Of a stretch of 60,669 nucleotides of DNA, positions 16,993 through 26,762 are shown piece after piece. Source of the stretch: Kurthia massiliensis (lineage in GTDB: Bacteria > Bacillota > Bacilli > Bacillales_A > Planococcaceae). The notes under the pieces were generated by a model that searched no databases, had not been told where the DNA came from, and saw nothing but the letters and a program-made list of their open reading frames with translations. The position numbers were made by a program, and so were the translations under genes. Within the stretch, counting starts at the first letter, position 1. Every line of letters begins with the position of its first letter. The stretch covers positions 76,451 to 137,119 of the forward strand of contig NZ_HE611000.1 in assembly GCF_000285555.1 (NCBI RefSeq), written 5' to 3'.

Positions 16993-18059
16993 TGTTAGCT
17001 GCTTCACAAGTTGTTTTATATATTTGCTTCTCCCTTTTAATGGGTTACTTCGTCTTGAATAGCGTGCCGCAGTCTGCTCGCCCGACTATTCAAGTACCAA
17101 AAAAACTGATTGTGGCTTTAGCCATCATCATACCGATTACATCACTCGTACCGGTCATTGATGTCATTTGGCATTTAGTGTCACGTCTCGGACTAATAGA
17201 TGCGATGGTACTTGTCTTTAGCTCTACGACAGTCGGCCTTACTTGGCTATTAACACTCGTTTTTTCAATAATGTTAATCGTATTAGTAAGCCGCGGGACG
17301 TATCCGCGCTTTGGCATGTTACTGATGGTCATTTTTATCGCATTAAATGCTTGGGCAAGTCATGCCGCTTCGATGAACTTTACAACTGGTATGATTAGCG
17401 ACTTGCTACACGTTTTGCCAATGAGCATTTGGGTTGGTACATTAATGATCATTGCATTATTCGCAAAAGATCATGCTAATTGGGAGAAATTCCTGAATTG
17501 GTTCTCTATCGTCGCTGCCGTTTGTTTATTAATGATTACTATTAGTGGTTTGTTACTTATGGGTGTCCTCGTACCGAGTTACGTAACGTCTTGGGTAACA
17601 AATTACGGTCAAGGTTTATTTACAAAACATTTATTCCTCGTACCAATTGTTTTACTCGCATTCGTAAACGGTATCGTCGGTCGATTGATTGTAAAACGTA
17701 ATGACCGTTACAATCCGCTTCCTTTCGTACGTGCAGAAGCAGGATTTTTAATGTTCATTTTAATCATTACAGCAATATTTACACAAACGTTACCACCGAT
17801 TCATAATTTAACAGATGATATGATTTCACCGATTTTCAGTTGGCTACACGGTAGCGCAATGATTACAGGTGATACGAGAATGGATTTCGCCTTCTCTGGC
17901 ATCGCCGTTGCTTTCTTAGCAGCTGCTGCCATTAGCATGTGCGTTTTTGCGATGTCTCTACTCATTCGTCAAATCCCAACGTATGTCACATTTTTAATTG
18001 GCTTACTATTCGTCGTAAGCACTTATTTATTTGTGATGAAAAGTATCGTTTTAATGTAA
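16992..18059 (+). CDS. CopD-family copper transport membrane protein
   Basis: 355 residues with roughly eight or nine membrane helices. It matches the CopD domain (for example HVLPMSIWVGTLMIIALF with a conserved His/Trp in the membrane). It starts on the last base of the copC stop codon (TAATG), so it depends on translation of copC. The likely role is copper import or periplasmic copper handling with CopC. A clear terminator follows. Confidence 0.85.
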   Translation: MLAASQVVLYICFSLLMGYFVLNSVPQSARPTIQVPKKLIVALAIIIPITSLVPVIDVIWHLVSRLGLIDAMVLVFSSTTVGLTWLLTLVFSIMLIVLVSRGTYPRFGMLLMVIFIALNAWASHAASMNFTTGMISDLLHVLPMSIWVGTLMIIALFAKDHANWEKFLNWFSIVAAVCLLMITISGLLLMGVLVPSYVTSWVTNYGQGLFTKHLFLVPIVLLAFVNGIVGRLIVKRNDRYNPLPFVRAEAGFLMFILIITAIFTQTLPPIHNLTDDMISPIFSWLHGSAMITGDTRMDFAFSGIAVAFLAAAAISMCVFAMSLLIRQIPTYVTFLIGLLFVVSTYLFVMKSIVLM

Positions 18060-18094
18060 AAAAAGCATTCTGTTTTCGCAGAATGCTTTTTTGA
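18060..18094 (+). terminator. Terminator after copCD
   Basis: AAAAAAAGCATTCTG and CAGAATGCTTTTTT arms around a short loop, directly after the stop codon. Confidence 0.85.
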
Positions 18095-18176
18095 TTGTCT
18101 AAATCAAAAAATTCGCATATTGAACTTTATTCCTATATAATGAATAAAACATTATACATACAAAAGGAGTCTTAGT

Positions 18177-18722
18177 ATGAGCATTTATAATTATTTAGTC
18201 AAAAAACCGAATGGTGATATTTTATCAATGGAAACATATCGTGGAAAAGTGATGTTAATTGTCAATACAGCTGGTCATTGTCAATTTACTTACCAATATG
18301 AAGATATGCAAAAAATGTACAATAAATATGCGAGTAAAGGATTTACCGTACTATCATTCCCTTGTAATCAATTTGGTGAACAAAACCCTGAAGACGGTGC
18401 TACGACTGCTACGCAATGTAAGTTACAATATGGTGTTAGCTATCCTGTATTTGAAAAAGTAGAAGTGAATGGTGACCGCACACACCCACTATTTAACTAT
18501 TTAAAACATGAAGTAGATTGCCCACCAATTGAACGTAAGACGATGCAACAAAAAATGATGTATGATCATATTCAAGAAAACTATCCAGATTATTTAATCG
18601 GTCGCAACATTCGTTGGAACTTCACGAAATTTTTAGTCGACCAACATGGCAACGTGCTACAACGTTTCGAACCAGAAACGTCTTTATTAGACGTAGAAGC
18701 GGCTATCGAAAAACTTTTATAA
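18177..18722 (+). CDS. Glutathione peroxidase-family thiol peroxidase
   Basis: 181 residues. The peroxidatic Cys is in NTAGHCQFT (about residue 36), where most relatives read NTASKCGFT. The rest of the site, FPCNQFGEQNP and WNFTKFLV, is intact, and a second Cys in TQCKLQYG sits where the resolving Cys of thioredoxin-dependent members lies. It reduces hydroperoxides, probably with thioredoxin or bacillithiol and not glutathione. Strong AAAGGAG before ATG. Monocistronic. Confidence 0.9.
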   Translation: MSIYNYLVKKPNGDILSMETYRGKVMLIVNTAGHCQFTYQYEDMQKMYNKYASKGFTVLSFPCNQFGEQNPEDGATTATQCKLQYGVSYPVFEKVEVNGDRTHPLFNYLKHEVDCPPIERKTMQQKMMYDHIQENYPDYLIGRNIRWNFTKFLVDQHGNVLQRFEPETSLLDVEAAIEKLL

Positions 18723-18952
18723 TATCCTATATTTTGAAGGAACCTTTCCGTGTTACAGGCGATGAAATTCCTTTATTTTTTATTTCTATTATAATACTAA
18801 AGTACTTTAATAATATTGAAATCTTTAAATGAATCACTCATTTTTGGTCATTTTTATGAGTGTAAAAAATAGTAAAAAATACTATAATATATAGGTAATA
18901 GTGACTTTAAATGTCATGTCATTTAAAGATTAGTTATATGGGGGGTAATATT

Positions 18953-20638
18953 TTGAGCATAGGCAAGAAATTAAATGTCGCCTTTTTCTCAATTGTTATC
19001 GTAATGGGTTTATCCATTATTATTGGTCTTATCAACCAAATTTCAGTTGAAAAAAAAGTCGATGAAGCGTTCAATAATCGAATGAAGCAAGTAAAATTAA
19101 TCGATCAGATCGTCATCAATATTTATAAGCAAGGGTTGTACACACGTGCCATCATTTTAGATAACGATCAGAAATATAAAGATATTTTAGATCCAACGGT
19201 TAAAGAAGTTGATGAACAAATTAAGGAATTACAATCGTACATTACAGCACCAGAAATGAAAGAAAAATGGACAGAAATGAATGAATATAACAACAACTTC
19301 AATACGTATTTTGAACAATACCAAACAGCGATTAACGCGAATAAAATGGAGGAAGCTAAAAAAATCGCAGTTGAAGACATTTCTCATGTTAATAACGACC
19401 TCGTAAATGTTGCGAATGACATGAGTGAATATCAAGATAAGCAACTCGATAACATTCAAAAAGATGCGACATCATTAATTAATTCAACAGAATTAATTAC
19501 GATTATCGGATTAGTCATTAGCGTACTGTTATCAATTTTCTTCATTCGATATATTCGTCTAAACATTATCCAACCATTAGGCCACGTTAATGAAGTCGTG
19601 AAAATTGTTGCAAATGGGGATTTAACGCAAGATGATATTGAGCAAAAATCGAAAGATGAAATTGGTCAATTAGCAGAGAGCGTTAATATGATGAAAAACA
19701 ACTTAAATACACTCGTGCGTAGCTTACAAGAGAACGCAGAATATTTATCAACATCTGCTGAAGAACTTACGGCGAGCACCGAAGAAGTGACGGCAACGAA
19801 TGAAGAAATTTCTCGTCAAATCACGAAAACATCTGAAGCAGCAGCAGAATCTTCAGCTGCATCGAATGAAAGTTCATATGCAATGGAAGAAACTGCACAA
19901 GGCGTTCAGCGTATTGCATCTTCTGCACAACTATTAAATGAATCTGCTTCTGAAACGAGCAACAATTCTTTACAAGGTGTTGAAACAGTATTAAAAGCAT
20001 CTTCTCAAATGGAAACGATTCATTCATCAACAGATTTAGTTAATAATTTAGTCGTGAAGTTATCAGAACAAACGGCTGAAATTGCGAAAATTACAAATGT
20101 CATTACCGACATTACCGATCAAACGAATTTATTAGCTTTAAACGCTTCTATTGAAGCAGCTCGCGCTGGTGAACACGGTAAAGGGTTTGCCGTCGTAGCA
20201 GATGAAGTCAGCAAGTTAGCGGAGCAATCAAAACAATCTGCCAATGCGATTAAACAATTAACCGCAGATATCCAAGCGGATACAGATAACGTTGCGCGCG
20301 CTGTCGATCATTCATTAGCATCTGTCCAAGACGGTGTAAACATTATCGGCGAAGCACGTCAATCATTCGAAACGATTTCAAACTCGATTTCAGAAATGAC
20401 ATCACAAATTGAAGACGTTTCTGCCACGTCTGAACAATTGTCTGCCGGTGCACAACAAGTATCTGCATCGATTCAAGATATTTCAAATGGTGCTGCACAA
20501 TCAGCACAAAATATCGATGTCATCGTTCATGCGATTGAAGGCCAAATGACAACGATGCAACAAGTGACAAGTGTCGCAACAGACTTAAGTCAAAGCGCAC
20601 AAAGTTTATATGATCAAATTAAAATGTTTAAAGTATAA
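18953..20638 (+). CDS. Methyl-accepting chemotaxis protein
   Basis: 561 residues starting at a TTG eight bases after GGGGGG; the upstream in-frame ATG has no ribosome site. Order: membrane helix (about 8-28), a four-helix-bundle sensor (to about 180), second helix, HAMP, and a signalling domain with the conserved tip [18 protein letters not shown]. It ends in MFKV without a CheR-tethering pentapeptide. It senses an unknown small ligand. A 51-base remnant of a related receptor tail is found at 28891-28941. Confidence 0.93.
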   Translation: MSIGKKLNVAFFSIVIVMGLSIIIGLINQISVEKKVDEAFNNRMKQVKLIDQIVINIYKQGLYTRAIILDNDQKYKDILDPTVKEVDEQIKELQSYITAPEMKEKWTEMNEYNNNFNTYFEQYQTAINANKMEEAKKIAVEDISHVNNDLVNVANDMSEYQDKQLDNIQKDATSLINSTELITIIGLVISVLLSIFFIRYIRLNIIQPLGHVNEVVKIVANGDLTQDDIEQKSKDEIGQLAESVNMMKNNLNTLVRSLQENAEYLSTSAEELTASTEEVTATNEEISRQITKTSEAAAESSAASNESSYAMEETAQGVQRIASSAQLLNESASETSNNSLQGVETVLKASSQMETIHSSTDLVNNLVVKLSEQTAEIAKITNVITDITDQTNLLALNASIEAARAGEHGKGFAVVADEVSKLAEQSKQSANAIKQLTADIQADTDNVARAVDHSLASVQDGVNIIGEARQSFETISNSISEMTSQIEDVSATSEQLSAGAQQVSASIQDISNGAAQSAQNIDVIVHAIEGQMTTMQQVTSVATDLSQSAQSLYDQIKMFKV

Positions 20639-20645
20639 TGTATTG

Positions 20646-20678
20646 AAAAAAGACTCACAAAAATGCGAGTCTTTTTTT
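20646..20678. terminator. Terminator after the chemotaxis receptor gene
   Basis: AAAAAGACTC and GAGTCTTTTT arms with a T run; lies between convergent genes and probably serves both. Confidence 0.8.
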
Positions 20679-20687
20679 ATGCCCTTT

Positions 20688-21515
20688 TTAAGAGCCCATG
20701 CGCTGATTTTGTTTGCGATATTGGCTCGGTGAGATGTGCATCACTTTTTTAAAGACACGGCTAAAGTAAAAATTGTCTTGATAGCCGACTGCTTCTGATA
20801 TTTGCGCAACTGTTAAATCAGTGACGGCGAGTAACTCTTTTGCGCGGGAAACGCGGTAATGCATTAAATATTGTACCGGTGTCATACCCGTAATTTTTTC
20901 AAATAAGTACGCGATGCGCCGTCGATCAATTTGAAACATATCTGCGACTTCGCTAATAAAAATATCTTCTTCATAATGCGTATGAAAATAATCAATGATT
21001 TTCGTCACTTGTTGCAAGGTGAAATTATATTCACTGTTGCGTGCACCGTTTAAAATTTCTTGTAATAAATTCATAAATAGCGCTTTTAATTCAAATTGAG
21101 AAAAATGATCTGGATTCATATTTTTATGTAATAACGTATCGACGATTTTTAAAATCGGCTGCATTTGATCAATTTCTATCGAAAAATGCTTTTCTGTAAA
21201 ATGTGCAAACTTTTCAGCGGGCTGTATCACTTCGTAATGCAGTACAGCATATGTCCAATCTTGGTCATACGTTTTAATTTTAATCGTCATATCTTTTCCA
21301 GCATGAACGATTGTATGTGGGTTCATATGATATGGTACACCGTTTAATGAAAAACGCGCACTCCCTTTCAATGGAATAATGAGTCCACATACTTCAAAGG
21401 CAGTTTTCCGGTTCGCATCTAATTTCCCTGCAGGTAATGTAGATTGAAAGGCATTGCGAAACTCAATCGTGGACGTCGCAAAATATTCAATGAGTTCATT
21501 CGTTTGAATGGACAT
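20688..21515 (-). CDS. AraC-family regulator (Btr-like) of siderophore uptake
   Basis: 275 residues from the ATG at 21515, which has GGAGGG just upstream; the longer frame has no site. The N-terminal half is a cupin-like sensor. The C-terminal 100 residues hold two helix-turn-helix motifs (ISEVADMFQIDRRRIAYLF and VAQISEAVGYQDNFYFSRVF). A perfect Fur box and a good promoter lie directly upstream. The siderophore esterase and importer genes follow on that side. This matches Bacillus Btr, which activates feu uptake when it senses ferri-bacillibactin. The ligand is inferred. Confidence 0.85.
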   Translation of the reverse strand: MSIQTNELIEYFATSTIEFRNAFQSTLPAGKLDANRKTAFEVCGLIIPLKGSARFSLNGVPYHMNPHTIVHAGKDMTIKIKTYDQDWTYAVLHYEVIQPAEKFAHFTEKHFSIEIDQMQPILKIVDTLLHKNMNPDHFSQFELKALFMNLLQEILNGARNSEYNFTLQQVTKIIDYFHTHYEEDIFISEVADMFQIDRRRIAYLFEKITGMTPVQYLMHYRVSRAKELLAVTDLTVAQISEAVGYQDNFYFSRVFKKVMHISPSQYRKQNQRMGS

Positions 21516-21587
21516 ATTATCCCTCCTTCTCAAAGATCGCGCTCATTAAGAACGATTTTTGATCAATTCACGATATGTATGTCCTTT

Positions 21588-21630
21588 ATTTTACATGAGT
21601 TAGACGATTAGTCAATGATAATGATTATCA
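21588..21630 (-). promoter_or_regulatory. Fur box and promoter of the AraC regulator
   Basis: TGATAAT G ATTATCA (21616-21630) is a perfect 7-1-7 Fur site. On the minus strand TTGACT (21610-21615) abuts it, followed after 16 bases by TAAAAT (21588-21593). Fur bound here would block polymerase, so the regulator should be made only under iron starvation. The box also overlaps the stop codon of the upstream esterase gene. Confidence 0.88.
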
Positions 21631-22371
21631 TTCTCTTCGAATCGTACGGAACAATCGACTCATCGTCGTCGGTACGACCGATGCATGATTTTCTTCTGGG
21701 GCTATGTAAAGCGACTTCTCCGTTGTCTCTAAACGTTCATAAAACATCGTAATTTCCTCTACCATAAAATGTTCTTGTTCTCCGACAGCAATTGCTAAAT
21801 GAGCGTTCGGCAACGATAGCTCATCAAGTGCTTTCAGTAATTCTAAATCGTTCCACCACACTGATGGACTGACTGCGATATAGTGCGTGAAACTTGTCGG
21901 ATAGTGTAAATAACACCATATTGCAAAATATCCACCTAGTGAATGCCCGTACAACGTCTGCGCGGTATCATTTACTGAAAAATCACGCGCAATCGTCGGT
22001 TTGATGATTTCTTCTAAAAATGTGAAAAATAATACAGCGCCGCCATATTCCTTCGTATCCATATGCTTTCCTTTCGTACGCGCTGGAAAGACATATTGTG
22101 CAGCTGGTGCTGTGAAATCGTAAAAACGACGCGTACGTATATCACTTTCATCGTGACAAATGCCAACAACAATACTTGGCTTTACACCTGTTTTTATATA
22201 GTTTCGACTTTGCAACGCAACCGTATTTTTCGCGAATTCGTAATACCATCGTCCATCTAATACGTAAATGACGGGAAAGCCTTCAGGTGGAGCCGGCACG
22301 TCTGGTACGTAAACATTTAATGTGTACGTATATTGTAAAGCCGCTGAATGACACGTTAATAAATATTCCAC
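21628..22371 (-). CDS. Siderophore esterase (BesA/IroE-like alpha/beta hydrolase)
   Basis: 247 residues of the putative-esterase family that cuts trilactone siderophores and releases iron. The N-terminal VIYVLDGRWYY, nucleophile elbow GHSLGGYF (Ser near residue 142) and a late His in ENHASV supply the expected triad. It lacks a signal peptide, so it acts in the cytoplasm on imported ferri-siderophore. It is divergent from the importer operon and upstream of the Fur-controlled regulator. Confidence 0.85.
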   Translation of the reverse strand: MEYLLTCHSAALQYTYTLNVYVPDVPAPPEGFPVIYVLDGRWYYEFAKNTVALQSRNYIKTGVKPSIVVGICHDESDIRTRRFYDFTAPAAQYVFPARTKGKHMDTKEYGGAVLFFTFLEEIIKPTIARDFSVNDTAQTLYGHSLGGYFAIWCYLHYPTSFTHYIAVSPSVWWNDLELLKALDELSLPNAHLAIAVGEQEHFMVEEITMFYERLETTEKSLYIAPEENHASVVPTTMSRLFRTIRRE

Positions 22372-22680
22372 TATAAGAAACCTCCTATTTGTTTCCTATA
22401 CATTACTATGTATGAACATTCATTTCCACTTCGAAAATGATACGTTTTTTATACATTTTATAAAGATGTCCATTTTCATCTACGAATTTTGTCCATATAT
22501 TTTGGACATATTTATCGTAAAAGTCCTTATTTTCACGATAAATATGTTTTTTGGAAATATTTTTACAGATTTACGTCCATATTTCTTCTCAAAAATATCT
22601 ATTCATTTCTTATACATCGTTTGATAGCATTAAAGGCGTAGTTGAGAACGAATTTCATTTAACAACGGAGGGTTTATATC
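22372..22680. promoter_or_regulatory. Control region of the siderophore uptake operon with GTCC direct repeats
   Basis: 309 bases without coding sequence. Four same-direction copies of a GTCC(A/T)-plus-AT-rich element start at 22468, 22491, 22523 and 22575, with an inverted copy GGACATA at 22504. An ATTTATCGT/ACGATAAAT inverted repeat spans 22509-22543. A weak Fur-like site (10 of 14 positions) is at 22643-22657. Direct repeats are the usual AraC-activator target, so the regulator at 20688-21515 may bind here. This is inference from pattern only. Confidence 0.5.
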
Positions 22681-23655
22681 ATGAAAAAATATTGGAAAAT
22701 GGGTGCAGCCGCACTATTCGCACTATCTTTAGCAGCTTGTGGAACATCAGAGGAATCATCAAAAACAGATGACACAAAAACAGAAGCATCTTCTAGTGCC
22801 TCTGAAGAAGCAAAAGAACTAACAATTAATTACTTAGGAACTGACTATACATTTGATGCACCTGTTAAAAACATCGTGACAGCTAGTATGGAATCAATGG
22901 AAGACGCTGTAGCACTTGGTATTAAACCAGTAGGCGTACTTGAAGTTGGCGGCGAAATTCCTGAATACTTACAAGAAGGTTTAGAAGGCGCTGAATTAAT
23001 CGGTAACAAAATGGCACCAAACAATGAAAAAATCTTATCATTAGATCCTGATGCGATTATCGGTACAGATAAATGGGCTGAAGATGTTATGTCGAAAATG
23101 AATAAAATGGCGACAACACTTCCATACTCTCACTTCTCTGATAAATGGAAAGACAACTTAAATGCGTTAGCAACATTAAGTGGTACAGAAGATAAAGCAA
23201 AAGAAATTATCGATCAATACGAAAGTGATGTCGCAGATTTAAAATCAGAAATTCAAGCATCTGACGTAAAAGATAAATCAGTTTTAATGATTCGTATTCG
23301 TGGTGGTCAAATGTTCGTTTATCCAGAGAGCGTTTACTTCAACCCAATTTTATATACAGAGCTTGGCTTAAAAGCGCCTGACGTTGTCACAAAAGCAGAA
23401 GCCCAAGCACAAATTTCATTAGAAACATTATCAGACGTTGATCCTGACTACATTTTCTTAGAATTTGACGAATCAGAAAACGCAGAAGCAAAAACAGCGT
23501 TAGATGATGTGCAAAAAGATGCTGTATTTAAAGCATTAACAGCTGCAAAAGCGGACCATGTCTTCGTAAATGAAATCGCGCCGCTTGCTGAAGGTGGTAC
23601 AGCTTGGTCTAAAACACGCTTCTTAGATGTTGTTGAAAATACATTATTAAAATAA
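22681..23655 (+). CDS. Iron-siderophore binding lipoprotein
   Basis: 324 residues with a lipoprotein signal (LSLAAC, Cys about residue 20), a Ser/Thr/Glu-rich linker and a helical-backbone periplasmic-binding fold (LSLDPDAIIGTD, LSDVDPDYIFLEFDE). It captures the ferri-siderophore at the outer face of the membrane for the two permeases and ATPase downstream. Nearest known type: FeuA/YfiY-like. GGAGGG precedes the ATG. Charge-rich mature sequence; substrate inferred from the adjacent esterase. Confidence 0.9.
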   Translation: MKKYWKMGAAALFALSLAACGTSEESSKTDDTKTEASSSASEEAKELTINYLGTDYTFDAPVKNIVTASMESMEDAVALGIKPVGVLEVGGEIPEYLQEGLEGAELIGNKMAPNNEKILSLDPDAIIGTDKWAEDVMSKMNKMATTLPYSHFSDKWKDNLNALATLSGTEDKAKEIIDQYESDVADLKSEIQASDVKDKSVLMIRIRGGQMFVYPESVYFNPILYTELGLKAPDVVTKAEAQAQISLETLSDVDPDYIFLEFDESENAEAKTALDDVQKDAVFKALTAAKADHVFVNEIAPLAEGGTAWSKTRFLDVVENTLLK

Positions 23656-23673
23656 CGAATGAATCGTACCGAT

Positions 23674-23699
23674 GGGGATGCCTAACTGCAGGTATCCCT
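23674..23699 (+). terminator. Intercistronic hairpin after the binding-protein gene
   Basis: GGGGATGCC / GGTATCCC stem with an eight-base loop and no T run. Such hairpins stabilise the highly needed binding-protein message or partly terminate. Confidence 0.6.
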
Positions 23700-23730
23700 A
23701 TTGCTACTTCTAAAAGATAGGTGTCTACTT

Positions 23731-24738
23731 ATGAAAACATCCACTCATTTTACAAAATGGATTTTATGGCTGTCGCCCATCCTGATCGTGGCTGTCGGCA
23801 TTATTTCAGTCATTGTCGGCACGAAAGATATTAGTTTACATACAATTTGGCAATCGATTGTCGCCTTTGATGCGGCAAATCCAGATCATCAAATTATTCG
23901 TGCGAACCGCATTCCTCGCGCGATTGCGGTCATTTGTGTCGGGGCATTTTTAGCGGTTGCTGGTGCTATTATGCAAGGCATTACACGTAACTATTTAGCA
24001 TCTCCTTCATTAATGGGTGTCAATGATGGTTCGGCCTTTGCCGTAACGATTGCAATCGTCTTTTTCCCTGGACTCGGAAATGTTGAAATGGTCATCATTT
24101 CGGTTATTGGTTCAGCGCTCGGAGCTGCGCTCGTCTTTGGTTTTGGCGCCGCTATTAAAGGTGGCCTATCCCCGGTGCGACTCGCTATTATCGGTACGGT
24201 GATTGGTACCTTTTTAAGCAGTATTGCAACGGCGATTGCGATGTACTTCCAAGTGTCGCAAACAATTGCTGCATGGTACAACACGAAAATTCATACCGTG
24301 AATATGGATTTACTACTCGTCTCCATACCGTTTGGACTTATCGGGCTGCTTATTGCATTAGTGAGCAGTCGAGCGATTACAATTTCATCACTCGGCGAAG
24401 ACGTTGCGACGGGACTTGGGCAAAAAACGAAAGCGGTACGCTATTTATCAATGTTTGCGGTCGTGTTACTAACAGGAACAGCCGTTGCACTCGTCGGAAA
24501 AATTGCTTTCGTCGGCTTAGTCATTCCGCATATCGTACGTTTTATTGTCGGTAGTGATTATCGTCACATTATTCCGTGTACGATTTTCATCGGAGCGCTG
24601 TTCTTAAGTGTATGTGACTTAATTAGTCGTTACTTAAACTTTCCGTTTGAAACGCCAATCGGTGTCGTCACAGCATTTATCGGCATTCCGTTCTTCCTTT
24701 ATTTAATTCGTACAAGAGGAGGTGCGCGTCATGCCTAA
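23731..24738 (+). CDS. Iron-siderophore ABC permease (FecCD family), subunit 1
   Basis: 335 residues from the ATG at 23731 (AGGTG upstream); the longer TTG start is not supported. About nine membrane helices and FecCD motifs such as RIPRAIAVICVGAFLAVAGA and IVRFIVGSDYRHIIP. It forms half of the heterodimeric channel. It overlaps the second permease gene by 8 bases, so the two are made together. Confidence 0.9.
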   Translation: MKTSTHFTKWILWLSPILIVAVGIISVIVGTKDISLHTIWQSIVAFDAANPDHQIIRANRIPRAIAVICVGAFLAVAGAIMQGITRNYLASPSLMGVNDGSAFAVTIAIVFFPGLGNVEMVIISVIGSALGAALVFGFGAAIKGGLSPVRLAIIGTVIGTFLSSIATAIAMYFQVSQTIAAWYNTKIHTVNMDLLLVSIPFGLIGLLIALVSSRAITISSLGEDVATGLGQKTKAVRYLSMFAVVLLTGTAVALVGKIAFVGLVIPHIVRFIVGSDYRHIIPCTIFIGALFLSVCDLISRYLNFPFETPIGVVTAFIGIPFFLYLIRTRGGARHA

Positions 24739-25750
24739 AGGTTTTATTTGGAAAGTGTGCGCATTACTCATCGTCATTTTTCTTGCATTTTACTTACATG
24801 TCACAAACGGCATGTTTGATATGACGATATTAGATGTCGTCAAAACGTTGTTCGGTCTTAGTGAGGACGACAAGTTTCAACTCGTCATTTTCGAATTCCG
24901 CCTACCACGTGTCGTCATCGCTATTTTAGTCGGTATTGGACTCGCATTTGCAGGGGCTATTTTACAAGGGGTCACAAAAAATGACCTTGCTGACCCGGGT
25001 ATTCTTGGGATCAATGCCGGTGCAGGTGCCGCTGTCGCGTTTTTTATGTTCGTTTTTCAATTTAATGCGTCGCGTGCAGATGGTTCGGAATGGCTCAATA
25101 TTTTATTGATGCCACTATTCGGCTTTGTCGGTGGTTTAATTGCTGCCGTCATCATTTTCAGTTTTGCTTATCGCTATGGGCGCTTAGACGTCGAAAGGCT
25201 GCTTCTAACAGGGATTGCAATCAATAGTGGCTTTGGTGCCCTATCATTGTATTTAACGCTTAAAATGAGCGAGAAGGATTATGAAGTGGCTGCTCTTTGG
25301 CAAGCAGGAACAATTTACAACGCCAACTGGACGTTTATCGCTTCGATGTTGCCTTGGGTTGTCATTCTCGGCATTTATATTTGGCGGAAAAGTCATTTAC
25401 TCGATTATTTCCAATTAGAAGAAAGTACGATTATTAGTTTAGGCATTCCGCTTGAACGTGAAAAAATTAAATTGATGCTTGCGAGTGTCGGCATCGTCAG
25501 CGCCTGTGTTTCTGTTTCAGGCAGTATTGGCTTCATCGGCTTAATGGCTCCGCACATCGCTCGACAACTCGTCGGCATTCATCACCGATTCGTCATTCCG
25601 GTGAGTGGACTCGTCGGTGCGGCACTTTTACTCGTCGCAGACTTTATTGCGAAAACGGCCTTTGCGCCATCAGAGTTAGCGGTCGGCATCGTCGTATCCA
25701 TTATCGGTATTCCATATTTCTTATTTTTACTCGTCAAAGGAGGGCGTTAA
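24731..25750 (+). CDS. Iron-siderophore ABC permease (FecCD family), subunit 2
   Basis: 339 residues from the ATG at 24731 with AGGAGGTG ahead. Motifs RLPRVVIAILVGIGLAFAGA and GFIGLMAPHIARQLVG are typical of FecCD permeases. It pairs with the previous product. One base separates it from the ATPase start. Confidence 0.9.
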   Translation: MPKGFIWKVCALLIVIFLAFYLHVTNGMFDMTILDVVKTLFGLSEDDKFQLVIFEFRLPRVVIAILVGIGLAFAGAILQGVTKNDLADPGILGINAGAGAAVAFFMFVFQFNASRADGSEWLNILLMPLFGFVGGLIAAVIIFSFAYRYGRLDVERLLLTGIAINSGFGALSLYLTLKMSEKDYEVAALWQAGTIYNANWTFIASMLPWVVILGIYIWRKSHLLDYFQLEESTIISLGIPLEREKIKLMLASVGIVSACVSVSGSIGFIGLMAPHIARQLVGIHHRFVIPVSGLVGAALLLVADFIAKTAFAPSELAVGIVVSIIGIPYFLFLLVKGGR

Positions 25751-25751
25751 C

Positions 25752-26531
25752 ATGCCAACTGCATTTCGCATAGACAACGTAACAGCTAGGTACGAGCAGC
25801 ACACCATTTTTGAACAACTATCTGCCCAAATAGAAGCAGGTCGTATTACGACAATTATCGGCCCAAATGGCTGTGGCAAATCAACCCTGTTGAAAACGAT
25901 TGGACGTATTTTGAAAAAAACGCACGGCGATATTTATTTGCAATCGCAAAACATGCAAACGATGTCGACAAAAGATATTGCAAAACGTTTAGCGATTTTA
26001 GCGCAGTCCCCTTCCGCGCCACAACAATTAAAAGTAGGTGAACTCATTTCTTACGGACGGTATCCACATCGAAAAAATGTGAACCGCGTAACGAAAGAAG
26101 ATCAGGAAATAATTGAATGGGCGATGAACGTCACACACGTAACTGAATTTCAACATCGTACGCTTGCCCAATTATCAGGCGGACAACGCCAACGTGTATG
26201 GCTTGCGATGGCGCTTGCGCAAAAAACCGACATTTTACTATTAGATGAACCGACAACTTATTTAGATATGGCACATCAAATGGAAGTATTAAAAATCGTC
26301 GAAACGATTAACCGAGAACATCAATGTACAGTCGTCATGGTCTTACACGATATTAATCAAGCTGCTCGTTTTTCTGATACGATTATCGCGATGAAAGATG
26401 GCCACATTATCGCAAATGGTACGCCCCAACAAATTATGACAGCTGAAACGCTGCATGAAATTTTCAACATTCATGCGAAAATTATTGAAGATGATGGAAA
26501 ACCAGTTTGCTTATCTTATGACGTTGGCTAA
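25752..26531 (+). CDS. Iron-siderophore ABC transporter ATPase
   Basis: 259 residues with Walker A GPNGCGKST, signature LSGGQRQRVW and Walker B ILLLDEPTTYLDM. It energises the two permeases. In some Bacillales one such ATPase (YusV) is shared by several siderophore importers; here it is in the operon. Last gene, followed by a terminator. Confidence 0.92.
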   Translation: MPTAFRIDNVTARYEQHTIFEQLSAQIEAGRITTIIGPNGCGKSTLLKTIGRILKKTHGDIYLQSQNMQTMSTKDIAKRLAILAQSPSAPQQLKVGELISYGRYPHRKNVNRVTKEDQEIIEWAMNVTHVTEFQHRTLAQLSGGQRQRVWLAMALAQKTDILLLDEPTTYLDMAHQMEVLKIVETINREHQCTVVMVLHDINQAARFSDTIIAMKDGHIIANGTPQQIMTAETLHEIFNIHAKIIEDDGKPVCLSYDVG

Positions 26532-26552
26532 TATAATAATGAAAAAATAAAC

Positions 26553-26592
26553 AAATGGGAATTTCGACATCGCGCGGAAATCCCATTTATTT
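26553..26592 (+). terminator. Terminator of the siderophore uptake operon
   Basis: AAATGGGAATTTC and GAAATCCCATTT arms (one mismatch) followed by ATTTATTTTT. Confidence 0.75.
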
Positions 26593-26614
26593 ATTTTTAT
26601 GACATTTATTGTAG

Positions 26615-26639
26615 GTTTATAAAAAATATTTGGGGGTAC
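26615..26639 (+). promoter_or_regulatory. Possible SigB-type promoter of ltaS
   Basis: GTTTAT (26615-26620), 13 bases, GGGTAC (26634-26639). This has one mismatch in each half to the SigB consensus GTTTAA-N12-14-GGGTAT, 124 bases before the ltaS start. A SigB-like factor is encoded at 36044-36811. Confidence 0.4.
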
Positions 26640-26762
26640 AGTAACTTTTTATTGCATGTAGGCTGCAACCTTTGTTATCTTAATAACGTTCTACTTTTTG
26701 TCTCAACATGAAATGGAAGTATATTAACTTAACGCGAAAAGCTATATAAAGAAGGTGCAATA

